Origin: a virus
IMG/VR virus record: IMGVR_UViG_3300025127_000057
Span: 1 to 51,905 of that record
Length of the DNA stretch: 51,905 nt
Strand: one strand, 5' to 3'
Shown here: positions 35,884 through 43,743 of the stretch, one piece after another
Position numbering within the stretch: the stretch's first letter is position 1
How the letters are laid out: each line of letters starts with the position of its first letter
The notes under the pieces: model-generated
Told to the model about the DNA's origin: nothing
Databases searched by the model: none
The model's input: the letters and a program-made list of their open reading frames with translations, nothing else
Position numbers and translations under genes: made by a program

Positions 35884-35918
35884 GAAAAGCGGGAACCCCC
35901 GTAAAGAGGCTCCCGCTT
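35884..35918 (-). terminator. Terminator after the capsid and decoration genes
   Basis: Minus strand: 8-bp stem of AAGCGGGA (35918-35911) with TCCCGCTT (35894-35887) and extra pairs inside, followed by TTCCTT. It would let the two most abundant head proteins be expressed above the tail genes downstream. Confidence 0.75.
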
Positions 35919-35939
35919 AATGTATCACGTAATGACTAC

Positions 35940-36416
35940 TTAATACAGGTCTACGTAAGCATCGCAAACACCGCCCGAAGTAGCGCTGGTAGCATACCCA
36001 ATCACCGCACCCGCAGTCGAGTCAGCTTCAGCCGTACCTGCAGTTGCCTTCGAGGCCAGAGTGTTTCCTGCGGAAACGCCAGCACTCTTGATTACGCACT
36101 CACCTTTCACAACTACCCAGCCAAACTCATTGGCTGCGATAGCGTTCTGAGCAACACCGACAAGGAGGATGCGCTTAAGAGCCGCAGAAGCCGAGGATGT
36201 TTTGACCTGAAATGCTGTCGACGTGGAATCACGCTCCAACAAATCATTAGCCGCCACACCCGAAGAGCTTGCCTTGACAAACATCCAAATACGATCACCA
36301 CTTAGCGAAGCATCCCCGTCAGTAACCTCAGCTGCAGGCTGCACGCGAGTGGAGCCAACAGGATAAGTTTCTCCCGAGTAAGTTCGGCTAAATGCATCTG
36401 TTTTAACAGTTCCCAT
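35940..36416 (-). CDS. Head decoration protein-like
   Basis: 158 residues, Ala/Ser/Gly/Thr-rich and beta-patterned, with KRILLVGVAQNAIAANEFGWVVVKGEC and SAGNTLASKATAGTAE segments typical of the small capsid-decorating proteins next to major capsid genes. AGGAG lies eight bases before ATG. It follows the capsid gene by 12 bases and is followed by a terminator, so both are expressed together at high level. The precise family (decoration versus capsid fibre) was not determined. Confidence 0.65.
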   Translation of the reverse strand: MGTVKTDAFSRTYSGETYPVGSTRVQPAAEVTDGDASLSGDRIWMFVKASSSGVAANDLLERDSTSTAFQVKTSSASAALKRILLVGVAQNAIAANEFGWVVVKGECVIKSAGVSAGNTLASKATAGTAEADSTAGAVIGYATSATSGGVCDAYVDLY

Positions 36417-36428
36417 GATTCACACTCC

Positions 36429-37496
36429 TTACGCGTTTCCACCAGCAACACAGCCGTGGGCTGGGAGCTTGGTCGAAATCATGTTTCCTTGCATTGAGAA
36501 GATAGCAGTTACAACGTCTTGGTCACCCACACGCTCTTGGAACTCACTGATCGTCGGAGCTTCCAAAGTTGGGAACTCGAGATAGTCAGTGTTGAGCATG
36601 TAAGTCACGCCCTTTTCGGCGTCACTCGATGGGCTGCTGAATCCGCTGCTTGTACGATCAAGGTCGATGGACGAGAACGTCTTAGCGACACCGAGCGAAA
36701 GCTCAATGGTGTTGCTGTTTTCGGTCTTGTCTTCGACGATGCTCACACGAACGTTGGAAAGCTTACCAGCTTCAAACTGCGTGAACGTGTCATCATCCAT
36801 GATCACCAGGTCGGGACCCTTGCCGATGCCACCAGCGTAGTGTGCACACTGACGGTACACCTTACGAAGAGTTGCTTCGGAGAAAGTCGTCGACATGTCG
36901 GCGAACTGGTTGAAGTGCGAGATGGAGGTGGACTTTGCAATCCCTTGAACCGTGTCACCATCTGAGGTTTGCTCAGCAGGAGTACGGAAGTCAAGAAGAC
37001 CGTGGGCCACACCGGTTCCAATACCATCAGACAGGTTACCATTGAGGGTCAGGAAACCCTTGAGTTCCGAGGTGTTGAAAACCAAACCACGGCTCACACC
37101 GGTCAGGAAGTATGCGTTCAAGTCAGCCTTGGCCGCTTCCATCACAGTTTGAGGGTACTCTTCAATGAGTCGAATGATAGCAAGCTTGCCAGAGTTCTGG
37201 TTAAGCTCACGCTTCGGAATGTTAATGGCAGCAACAATACGATGCGGTTCCACTTGGAAACGCTTGATTTGTTGACGCCGGGTCATGTTCAGCAGCTCGT
37301 CACCGACGTAAACACCGACACCCCGTGCAGGAGCACCACCGGAGAAGGACCGCTCGATGAGCGTTCCGCCTTCCATGGGCATCCGTGCTTTGGACTGAAG
37401 GGCATCGAACAGTTCATTGCTGCGAACAAATGCATTCACCAGAGGTCCACGGAGATCCGCGAACGTAGTGTTCAAAAGTTCGGTAGAAATAGACAT
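36429..37496 (-). CDS. Major capsid protein
   Basis: 355 residues, a usual length for an HK97-fold capsid protein. The N-terminal 45 residues are helical (TELLNTTFADLRGPLVNAFVRSNELFDALQ), followed by a Gly-rich E-loop-like stretch (GGTLIERSFSGGAPARGVGVY) and an A-domain-like end with DLVIMDDDTFTQFE and YMLNTDYLEFP. AGAGG precedes the ATG. It is the first gene of the leftward late operon with its own promoter and a 140-base structured leader. Unusually it lies on the opposite strand from the terminase, portal and scaffold. The identity rests on length, position and composition. Confidence 0.8.
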   Translation of the reverse strand: MSISTELLNTTFADLRGPLVNAFVRSNELFDALQSKARMPMEGGTLIERSFSGGAPARGVGVYVGDELLNMTRRQQIKRFQVEPHRIVAAINIPKRELNQNSGKLAIIRLIEEYPQTVMEAAKADLNAYFLTGVSRGLVFNTSELKGFLTLNGNLSDGIGTGVAHGLLDFRTPAEQTSDGDTVQGIAKSTSISHFNQFADMSTTFSEATLRKVYRQCAHYAGGIGKGPDLVIMDDDTFTQFEAGKLSNVRVSIVEDKTENSNTIELSLGVAKTFSSIDLDRTSSGFSSPSSDAEKGVTYMLNTDYLEFPTLEAPTISEFQERVGDQDVVTAIFSMQGNMISTKLPAHGCVAGGNA

Positions 37497-37510
37497 TTTA
37501 GCCTCTCGGT

Positions 37511-37620
37511 TGCTGGGTAGACATCTTTGTCACCCCCCAACCGTTAAGTTGAGTTGAAGGATTCACAGTTTTGATGCTTGTCCACTGATGCTTGCTGCTG
37601 GACCTTGCGGCTACCCAGCA
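37511..37620 (-). promoter_or_regulatory. Long-range stem in the major capsid mRNA leader
   Basis: The 10-base sequence TGCTGGGTAG at 37511-37520 has a perfect inverted copy at 37611-37620, 90 bases apart. Both fall in the leader between the proposed capsid promoter and the ATG, and the inner arm ends a few bases before the ribosome site. The stem could stabilise the message or present the start region. Confidence 0.5.
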
Positions 37621-37643
37621 CACCAAGAGGGTGCGTACAAAAG

Positions 37644-37670
37644 AGTATACGTGCACGACCACTTTGGCAA
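37644..37670 (-). promoter_or_regulatory. Candidate major capsid promoter
   Basis: Minus strand: TATACT at 37649-37644 (five of six consensus bases) with TTGCCA at 37670-37665, spacing 15-16. It starts a leader of about 140 bases before the capsid ATG. Confidence 0.5.
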
Positions 37671-37715
37671 GACTAAGCGAAAACTTTTCTACCCATGAGT
37701 CAGTACTTTGCCCAT

Positions 37716-37737
37716 CCATGGTCACGTGATACCATGG
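37716..37737. promoter_or_regulatory. Inverted repeat just upstream of the terminase gene
   Basis: CCATGGT-(CACGTGAT)-ACCATGG, seven-base perfect arms, ending four bases before the terminase ATG and replacing any clear Shine-Dalgarno sequence. It may be an operator or a hairpin that controls terminase translation. The rest of 37497-37741 holds no gene. Confidence 0.5.
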
Positions 37738-37741
37738 CAGC

Positions 37742-39367
37742 ATGACTAAGAAGAAGGGCGGAGCCAAGTTTGCCAAGGCAAAAGGCTTGCATGAGGGCAA
37801 GATCAAAGCGTTGTTTTCAACGCCAGACGCATTCGTGTCGATGTGCCAGATTGTCAGAGAAGACGAAACGATTGGTTTCATGACTCCGACGTACACCCAG
37901 CGAAAGTTGTTGGAGGCATACCACGACAACAACTGGGTCATCGTCAACAAGTTCCGTCAAGCCAAGATCACAACCATCTCTGTTATGCTGTTGTTGCGCG
38001 ACTGCATGTACCTTGAAGGTGTGAAGGGGCTGCTCATTGCGGAAAGGCAAGACACGGCAGAAGACATCTTCGAGCGGATTCTCTTTGCCTACCAGCGCCT
38101 ACCTGACGATGTGCGGATGCCTTTGGCTCCTGGCAAGAAGGCAGGAGCAACACAAATGCAGTTCATGCACGGCGGCGGTATTAAGGTTCTTACTGCCGGT
38201 GGCCGTAGCCCTGCCATTGGCCGCTCGATTGACCGTTTGGTCATTACGGAGTTCGGTGAAGCGCAGTGGCAAAAGAAAGCCGCCATCAACATCTTCCCCA
38301 CAGTCAACAAGCGGGTAAACGCGAAGGTCATTCTCGAGTCCACCCCCGGACGCGCTGGCAGTCATCACGAACAAATGTGGCGATCAGCGATGGAAGGCAC
38401 CAGCCGTTTCCACCCATTGTTCTTGGAGTGGTGGGAGGACGACAGCTGCATCGCACTGGAGAAAGGGTTTGCACCAACAGTCAGTGAACGGGAGTACCAA
38501 ACTAAGCACCAGGGCATGTCCCTACGGAACTTGGCGTTTCGTCGTCGCGCCCTTGGCACCGAGTTTGTTGGTGATGCTCGGTTGTTCTCGTGCAAGTATC
38601 CGTCAGACCCTTACGATGGGTGGTTGGGTGCCACAGACCCTGTAATCCCTGCTGACGTGCTCAAAGCGTACTTGGCGGAGAGCAACCCCGACCCTCAGAT
38701 GGGGGCGTACAAGTGTCATGAGATTGAGTCACCCCAACCCGGTCACCAGTACATCATTACCGCCGACCCTGCAGGTTTTGGTGCGAAAGGTGACCAGTCT
38801 GCTTTGACCGTGTTCGATGCGTTGGAGCAGCGAGAGGTGGCGTTCTGGGAGGGCAGAGAGTCTCCCGACCGCTTTTACCAACGACTACTCACTGTTCAAC
38901 GCAGATACTCCATGGCGCTACTGGCTGTGGAGTCGAACGCTGCTGCGTGCATCGCACTGTTGAAGGACAACGGAGCCAAAAACTTGTTGTGGACCAACCG
39001 CAACCATCCGGGATGGTACGCAACGGAAAAACGATTGCGTGAAGCCGAGGCGCGTCTGGTCAAGATGCTGGCCGACCAAGACCTGAAACTCAAGAGTCGT
39101 GGGATGTTGCACCAGTTGTTGAACTACGACGGTTCACGAAAGAAGCGCGTAAAGGGCTTTGATGGCGTCACACACCACTTTGACCGTGCCCGTACAGCCG
39201 TCATGGCTGCAGATGTTTTGTCACGCCGTCGATTTACTCTTAGTGAAAGTGAAGTACAATCGGATTATATTCCTGGGCAGGTTACCATCGGTGACCTTGA
39301 CAAGTACAAAGACCGGAAACGCCGGGAAGCCAATACACCGTTCAAACCTATGTCGAGATGGAGTTGA
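37742..39367 (+). CDS. Terminase large subunit
   Basis: 541 residues. The ATPase has a divergent P-loop in NKFRQAKITTISV near 68-80 and a Walker B-like RLVITEFGEA; the nuclease half shows YIITADPAGFGAKGDQS, LAVESNAAA and HHFDRARTAVMAADV, the acidic positions of the RNase-H-like fold. This motor packages DNA into the procapsid. The start ATG has a weak ribosome site and an inverted repeat in front. No separate small terminase subunit was found in the window. The portal follows after a 43-residue gene, as expected. Confidence 0.9.
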   Translation: MTKKKGGAKFAKAKGLHEGKIKALFSTPDAFVSMCQIVREDETIGFMTPTYTQRKLLEAYHDNNWVIVNKFRQAKITTISVMLLLRDCMYLEGVKGLLIAERQDTAEDIFERILFAYQRLPDDVRMPLAPGKKAGATQMQFMHGGGIKVLTAGGRSPAIGRSIDRLVITEFGEAQWQKKAAINIFPTVNKRVNAKVILESTPGRAGSHHEQMWRSAMEGTSRFHPLFLEWWEDDSCIALEKGFAPTVSEREYQTKHQGMSLRNLAFRRRALGTEFVGDARLFSCKYPSDPYDGWLGATDPVIPADVLKAYLAESNPDPQMGAYKCHEIESPQPGHQYIITADPAGFGAKGDQSALTVFDALEQREVAFWEGRESPDRFYQRLLTVQRRYSMALLAVESNAAACIALLKDNGAKNLLWTNRNHPGWYATEKRLREAEARLVKMLADQDLKLKSRGMLHQLLNYDGSRKKRVKGFDGVTHHFDRARTAVMAADVLSRRRFTLSESEVQSDYIPGQVTIGDLDKYKDRKRREANTPFKPMSRWS

Positions 39368-39369
39368 CA

Positions 39370-39501
39370 ATGCAAGACTTTGCTAAGATGATGCAAGCCG
39401 CCAAGAAGAAAGCCCGCATGGCAGACAAAGAAGCCAAAAAGTCCATGAAGAAAAAGAAGGGCAACCCTCACGGCGGAAACAAGGGCAGCTACGGTGGTTA
39501 G
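39370..39501 (+). CDS. Tiny lysine-rich protein between terminase and portal
   Basis: 43 residues, beginning MQDFAKMMQAAKKKARMADK and ending in a Gly-rich tail (GGNKGSYGG). The start is two bases after the terminase stop with GGAG upstream, and the end overlaps the portal start by eight bases, so it sits tightly in the operon. Strongly basic (13 lysines), it could bind DNA or RNA. No family was recognised. Confidence 0.65.
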   Translation: MQDFAKMMQAAKKKARMADKEAKKSMKKKKGNPHGGNKGSYGG

Positions 39502-41212
39502 TCTTGACAAGCTAATCGACCGGCACTTGCGTCATTACAACCGGCACGAAAAAAAGCAGTTTGATAAAGCGCGCAAGTTTTACCGAGGCGAGTTCTACAA
39601 CCTTGAGGGCTCGAACTTGGACCGGTCAACTCAGAGCTATCTGTGCAGCAAGAACTTGATCTATGCGATTGCTGACACGGCTGTGAGTGCTTTGTTGGGA
39701 CCAAACCCGCAAGTTGCCGCAATGGCACGTACTCCGTTGAGCGAAGAGGCAGCACCGGCTGTGTCTGGCTTGATGGAGTACATTTTCCAAACCAACCGTA
39801 TGCGCCGGAGAGCCGCAACAGCTCTCATCGACGCCGTCTTGTGCAAGCGGGGAATCTTCAAAACCAGCTGGAATGCCAAGGCAGATCGTCCAGTCGTGCG
39901 CATTGTGGACCCGAGCGCTCTGTTCTTTGACCTGACGGTACGAGACCCCGACGACATTCGGTATTGGTTGGAGTGTACAGTCATCCCATACACTGAGTTC
40001 AAGACTCGGGTGAAGCAAGGCCGATACAAGAGCAAGAACATTGCTGATGTGCAGCCTGACCGCTTCCCCAAGTTCTTGACGTCTGGGGGTCAATCAGGCG
40101 GTTCAGACACGCGAGACGCCTTCCAGTGGGTGACCATTTGGGAGTACTACGATCGCGAGAAGGGCATCGTCAAGCACTACAGCAAACAAGCAAACGCTGT
40201 GCTGTTTGAAGACAGGATTGACTACACTCCGTACTCCATGTTCAGCCTCAACCACTCTGCAGTGGACTGCTCGGGTTTGAGCGAAGTTCAGTTGGTGTTG
40301 AACCAGCAACAAACCGTGAACGACCTGCTGACGCACATGAAGCAGATCGTGTACCTTCAAGTGCCTCGCATTCTTTACGATGCAGGTATGCTGACGGAAG
40401 AAGACTTGAACAAAGCCGTCGAAGCGTCCGCGGGTTCATTCGTTGGAGTCACTCCGCAGAACAGCGAGACAATCCGAAACTTGGGTGCGTTGTTCTATCC
40501 CATGCCCATGCCCGACACGCCTGCTGGTGTGGTGGAGTTCATCGGGCGTCAAGAGTCTGATGCAGCGTTCATCTCTGCCCTGGCTGAGGCGGCTCGGGGT
40601 CAGGTCACTGGCGCTCGCACTGCTACGGAGATGGCGATCATCGATGCACAGATGCGTACTCGATTGGCAACGCGTGAGGGGCACGTCAATGATGCCCTCG
40701 AAGACGTGGCCAAAAAGGCTTTCTTCTTGTGCAAGAAGTACATGAAAGCCGAGAAGATGGTGCGGATCGCAGGGGACCGTAAGTGGGCAGAGGTCAACCT
40801 CAAGATGTTGCGAGACGTCGACGTTGAGTTCGAGACTGTGTCGTACAACCCCATCCGTCAAAACCCAAGTGTGTTGGCTGAGACAATGATGCAGATGTTG
40901 CCGTTCTTGTCATCCGATCCAAACGTTGACAGCCGTCGTCTGGTTGAAGAGGTCATCTCTGGACTCGGTATGCCTGCACGCATTCTTATGCCAGAAGAGG
41001 ATGTGATGGCGGCACAGCAAGCCCAGCAGATGGCAGCACAACAACAGTCGTTGGGTGGTGCAGCTGCAGGTGAACCTGCGGTGGCTGCTTCTTTGGTCAA
41101 TGAAGTCATTGCGAGTCAACAAGCCGCAGCAGAGGAAGAAGAAGCACTTGCGGCAGAAGAGGCGTTGGCCGCAGGAGGAGGCGCACCCATTCGTGAAGGT
41201 GCGGAAGCATAA
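39494..41212 (+). CDS. Portal protein (P22-like head-tail connector)
   Basis: 572 residues. It shows the helix-rich stem and clip landmarks of podovirus portals: VDPSALFFDLTVRDPDDI, VTIWEYYDREKG, SLNHSAVDCSGLSEVQLVLNQQQTVNDLL and a long C-terminal helix with AEAARGQVTGARTATEM. The tail (about 505-572) is rich in Ala, Gln and Glu. The start is GTG 39494, the only plausible one in frame, inside the end of the preceding gene. It forms the dodecameric DNA gate on which terminase docks. The last base couples it to the next gene. Confidence 0.88.
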   Translation: MVSLDKLIDRHLRHYNRHEKKQFDKARKFYRGEFYNLEGSNLDRSTQSYLCSKNLIYAIADTAVSALLGPNPQVAAMARTPLSEEAAPAVSGLMEYIFQTNRMRRRAATALIDAVLCKRGIFKTSWNAKADRPVVRIVDPSALFFDLTVRDPDDIRYWLECTVIPYTEFKTRVKQGRYKSKNIADVQPDRFPKFLTSGGQSGGSDTRDAFQWVTIWEYYDREKGIVKHYSKQANAVLFEDRIDYTPYSMFSLNHSAVDCSGLSEVQLVLNQQQTVNDLLTHMKQIVYLQVPRILYDAGMLTEEDLNKAVEASAGSFVGVTPQNSETIRNLGALFYPMPMPDTPAGVVEFIGRQESDAAFISALAEAARGQVTGARTATEMAIIDAQMRTRLATREGHVNDALEDVAKKAFFLCKKYMKAEKMVRIAGDRKWAEVNLKMLRDVDVEFETVSYNPIRQNPSVLAETMMQMLPFLSSDPNVDSRRLVEEVISGLGMPARILMPEEDVMAAQQAQQMAAQQQSLGGAAAGEPAVAASLVNEVIASQQAAAEEEEALAAEEALAAGGGAPIREGAEA

Positions 41213-41520
41213 TGGCTCTCTCACGGCGCGACGCAGCTCGCAAGGCGATGCTCCTTAAGAAGCACAATCTTAAGGGGGTAAACATCCCCAAGCGTACGCC
41301 TAAGCACCCGTCGAAGAGTCACATCGTGCTTGCCCAGGAAGGCGACAAAATCAAACTGATCCGGTTTGGTCAACAGGGAGCGAAAACAGCGGGGAAGCCC
41401 AAAAAGGGTGAGTCGGAGAAAATGAAGAAGAAGCGCGCAAGCTTCAAGTCGAGACATCGTAAGAACATCGCTAAAGGTAAAATGAGTGCAGCCTACTGGG
41501 CTGACAAGGTGAAATGGTAG
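41212..41520 (+). CDS. Conserved basic phage protein next to portal
   Basis: 102 residues, very basic, with the characteristic run LKGVNIPKRTPKHPSKSHIV, then GQQGAKTAGKPKKGES and KRASFKSRHRKNIAKGKMSAAYWADKVKW. I recall very similar sequences beside portal genes of other environmental phages, where the function is unknown. It starts at the portal stop (TAATG) and overlaps the next gene by seven bases. DNA or RNA binding in packaging is plausible from charge only. Confidence 0.75.
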   Translation: MALSRRDAARKAMLLKKHNLKGVNIPKRTPKHPSKSHIVLAQEGDKIKLIRFGQQGAKTAGKPKKGESEKMKKKRASFKSRHRKNIAKGKMSAAYWADKVKW

Positions 41521-41942
41521 TGGTCGAATACAATGAAATGATGGACTCGATGCGCCGCAACGCGCAGAAAGCCGACTCGTGCCCCGCAGCAACGCAAGAC
41601 GTCGAACTCAACTTGAAGAACCGGCAGAACGCGCTCGACACGAAAGAGTACGGACCTGCCAACCCTGCCCTCGATGATGAAGGTGGCAACGAGGAGTTTT
41701 GGCAACGGTACGCTGATCGGTTCAATGACACCATCGAGAATGTCATGACAATGCGTTGCGGAAACTGCAGTTTCTTTGACGTATCGGAAAGTATGAAAGA
41801 ATGCATTGAAATCGGAATCGGGCCTGAGGGTGACCCCGAAGCGGCGGTGGACGCCGGTGACTTGGGCTACTGTACTGCTCTCGATTTCAAGTGTGCATCC
41901 AAACGTGTCTGCATCATTTGGGCAGGAAGGCAGGTGGCTTGA
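41514..41942 (+). CDS. Cysteine-rich protein, HiPIP-like pattern
   Basis: 142 residues. The first 75 are acidic and helical (NRQNALDTKEY). Cysteines at 82, 85, 97, 120, 127 and 133 are arranged as CGNC-SFF ... C ... GYCTAL ... C ... CIIW, close to the C-x2-C ... C ... C-x-x-W order of high-potential iron-sulfur-type domains. A metal or Fe-S centre is likely. It is tightly joined to both neighbours (seven-base overlap before, one-base overlap after). The role in the virion or in infection is unknown. Confidence 0.6.
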   Translation: MVVVEYNEMMDSMRRNAQKADSCPAATQDVELNLKNRQNALDTKEYGPANPALDDEGGNEEFWQRYADRFNDTIENVMTMRCGNCSFFDVSESMKECIEIGIGPEGDPEAAVDAGDLGYCTALDFKCASKRVCIIWAGRQVA

Positions 41943-42163
41943 TGGCGAAGAAGAAAAAACTGAGCGCAAAGACCATGGAAACGCTACGTAAGAAGGCAGA
42001 GAAGTCAGGTATCTCTTTGCGTAAACTTGTTGCAGTGTACCGTCGTGGGCAAGGTGCTTACTTGTCTTCGGGCTCCCGCAATGTACCCATGGCCGCTTGG
42101 GCAATGGGTCGCGTCAACAGTTTCATTCGTGGTTCAAGGAAGCACGACAAGGACTTGCGATAG
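41942..42163 (+). CDS. Small conserved basic protein (GAYxSSGSRNVPMxAW type)
   Basis: 73 residues from ATG 41942, which overlaps the previous stop; the longer frame begins inside the preceding gene. The second half, GISLRKLVAVYRRGQGAYLS and AMGRVNSFIRGSRKHDKDLR, resembles a small domain of unknown function (DUF5824-like, from memory) that occurs in phage and giant-virus proteins. Charged ends suggest nucleic acid binding. Function unknown. Confidence 0.65.
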   Translation: MAKKKKLSAKTMETLRKKAEKSGISLRKLVAVYRRGQGAYLSSGSRNVPMAAWAMGRVNSFIRGSRKHDKDLR

Positions 42164-42165
42164 TC

Positions 42166-42351
42166 ATGGCTCGTCGTAAACTGCCCCGTAGGTTTGGTGT
42201 GGTCGCAAAGTATCTCTCGGGATCGAAGAACCCCCGAGCAAAAGCTCAAGAGATCAAAGCTACGCAGAAGGCTTACAGAGAAGGTAGATCCATAGACGTT
42301 AAAAAAGTCAGTGCGTTTCGTGCCGCGCAGGCCAAGAAAAATAAGAAGTAA
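42166..42351 (+). CDS. Small basic protein
   Basis: 61 residues from ATG 42166, two bases after the previous stop. Arg/Lys-rich (RRKLPRRFGVVAKYLSGSK, RAAQAKKNKK) with few acidic residues. It is one of four small basic genes in a row. A nucleic-acid-binding role is inferred from composition only; no family recognised. Confidence 0.55.
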   Translation: MARRKLPRRFGVVAKYLSGSKNPRAKAQEIKATQKAYREGRSIDVKKVSAFRAAQAKKNKK

Positions 42352-42362
42352 GGGAAGAAGTG

Positions 42363-42500
42363 ATGCCAGGGAGCAAAGCAATCAACAAGAAGGTCAAGAA
42401 GTTGATGGACGAAGGTAAGCCGCAAAAACAGGCGGTTGCCATCGCACTCTCCATGGCCCGAGACGGCAAACTGGGACCACAAGGTGGGCGCAAAAAGTGA
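42363..42500 (+). CDS. Tiny conserved phage protein (KxAVAIALSMA type)
   Basis: 45 residues: MPGSKAINKKVKKLMDEGK followed by QKQAVAIALSMARDGKLGP. This helix-turn pattern, with a Lys-rich first helix and AVAIALS, recurs in short proteins of many phages and resembles DUF6496, as far as I recall. The stop overlaps the start of the zinc-ribbon gene (GTGA). The function is unknown. Confidence 0.7.
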   Translation: MPGSKAINKKVKKLMDEGKPQKQAVAIALSMARDGKLGPQGGRKK

Positions 42501-42955
42501 GTTGGCTAATCAACAACTTGGAATGCAGTGGTTGTGACTTCTTCGAGGAAGAGGTGATGTACCGGCGTAGTGCAGGTGTACCTGACTGCCCCCAGTGCAA
42601 CAGCGAGCGGAAGATGAGCTTCAAGGGTTTACGCTACGCAGTGCATGGGGAGAGCTACGGGTCTTTCGGCGCCGTCGACTTTGGCGTGCTTGGAAAGGCA
42701 GAGACCAAGGAACAGTACGATCGCTGCATCAGCGTAATCAAAGAACGGTTCCCGAATCACCATGTGAACATCGAGCACGAGTCCGATGCCCAGCGCAACG
42801 CCCGTTCTGAAGAGCGTCAACACAACACTTATTTAGAGCGCAAAGCTCGCGGGTACGATAGCCAAGTGCTCAAAGAGCGTCGATCTGAGAGCCACGCCAA
42901 AAAGTTTGAACAATCGTCTAACGGAGCCAGCAATGCTAATGGGAGCGCCCAGTGA
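42497..42955 (+). CDS. Zinc-ribbon protein
   Basis: 152 residues, starting at GTG 42497, which overlaps the previous stop by four bases. C10-x2-C13 and C31-x2-C34 make a zinc ribbon (FmdB-like) at the N-terminus. The rest is polar; about 95-150 is a charged helical region (RSEERQHNTYLERKARG). Its end overlaps the next gene by 23 bases. It could be a small regulator or a scaffold-like packaging protein; the zinc site is clear, the role is not. Confidence 0.6.
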   Translation: MSWLINNLECSGCDFFEEEVMYRRSAGVPDCPQCNSERKMSFKGLRYAVHGESYGSFGAVDFGVLGKAETKEQYDRCISVIKERFPNHHVNIEHESDAQRNARSEERQHNTYLERKARGYDSQVLKERRSESHAKKFEQSSNGASNANGSAQ

Positions 42956-43175
42956 CCTCGAACTCGTGGAGCACGCACAGTTTTTGGCTGCGCAAAACGA
43001 GCGTACGCTACGACTCATTCTGGTCCATGGAACCCGTGACTGCACCACCTACGAGGATGTTAAAAGTAAAGAAGTGCGTATACTGCCTAACAAGTACATT
43101 CGCGCGATTGGTGCGGAAGCTTCTTTTGAACTGGTCAACATTGACCCGGAATCGTTAATCTCCACAAACTCCTAA
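42933..43175 (+). CDS. Hypothetical protein
   Basis: 80 residues from ATG 42933, with GGAG six bases upstream; the longest frame uses a TTG at 42906. Mixed alpha/beta composition (LELVEHAQFLAAQNERTLRLILVHG), no special motif. It lies between the zinc-ribbon gene and the acidic protein before the scaffold. Unrecognised. Confidence 0.5.
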   Translation: MLMGAPSDLELVEHAQFLAAQNERTLRLILVHGTRDCTTYEDVKSKEVRILPNKYIRAIGAEASFELVNIDPESLISTNS

Positions 43176-43188
43176 ACAAGGAACCATC

Positions 43189-43725
43189 ATGCCTACCAAC
43201 CCCGAAACTGGTGCCGAACTTCCCTCTAAAGGTCAGCCTGGCTACGACGAAGCCAAAGCAAAGTTCCCCGATCTCTACGCTGCAGAAGAAGGTATGGAAA
43301 AGCCCGGTGACGAAGGGCCTGACGACGCCGCTATCCCCGAAGACGGTGTGGTGCCTGACCGGGACATCAAGCCGTTGATGGACAAGATCGACGAGGTCAC
43401 AGACATGGGTGCTGAGGCTGCGTTTGGTGAAGGCGACAAGATGGCAGATGACATGGCCGGTGAGATGGCAGCGGGTGCCATGGACACGAAGCCAATGGTA
43501 GAGATGCTCGGCATGTCCGAGTCTCGTGCCAAAGAGTTGTTGATGGCAGCAAAAGAGATCCCTCGGTTTGCAAAAATGTCTGCAGAGGACTTGGCCAAAG
43601 CCATCAGCGAAGACTTCCAAATCCTTATGGAACTGGAACGCGTGGCTGCAATGAAAGTCACAGGTGATATGCCTGAACAAGCTGCAGCCGCTGCACCGAT
43701 GCAACCTGCGCCTGAAATGGCCTAA
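43189..43725 (+). CDS. Acidic helical protein upstream of the scaffold
   Basis: 178 residues with a good AGGA ribosome site. The sequence is acidic and Met/Ala-rich (MADDMAGEMAAGAMDTKPMVE, MLGMSESRAKELLMAAKEI) and ends in an Ala/Pro/Gln segment. It precedes the scaffold gene by 18 bases. It could be a head-assembly cofactor or a second scaffold-like protein; no known family was seen. Confidence 0.5.
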   Translation: MPTNPETGAELPSKGQPGYDEAKAKFPDLYAAEEGMEKPGDEGPDDAAIPEDGVVPDRDIKPLMDKIDEVTDMGAEAAFGEGDKMADDMAGEMAAGAMDTKPMVEMLGMSESRAKELLMAAKEIPRFAKMSAEDLAKAISEDFQILMELERVAAMKVTGDMPEQAAAAAPMQPAPEMA

Positions 43726-43743
43726 CCTGTTGGAGAGACACCC

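Noticed and set aside
37498-37950. Minus-strand frame across the capsid-terminase gap
   Set aside because: It covers the promoter, hairpins and the start of terminase; no ribosome site and no folded pattern.
41493-42104. 203-codon minus-strand frame in the portal-downstream region
   Set aside because: Antisense to a tightly coupled run of plus-strand genes; composition typical of shadow frames.
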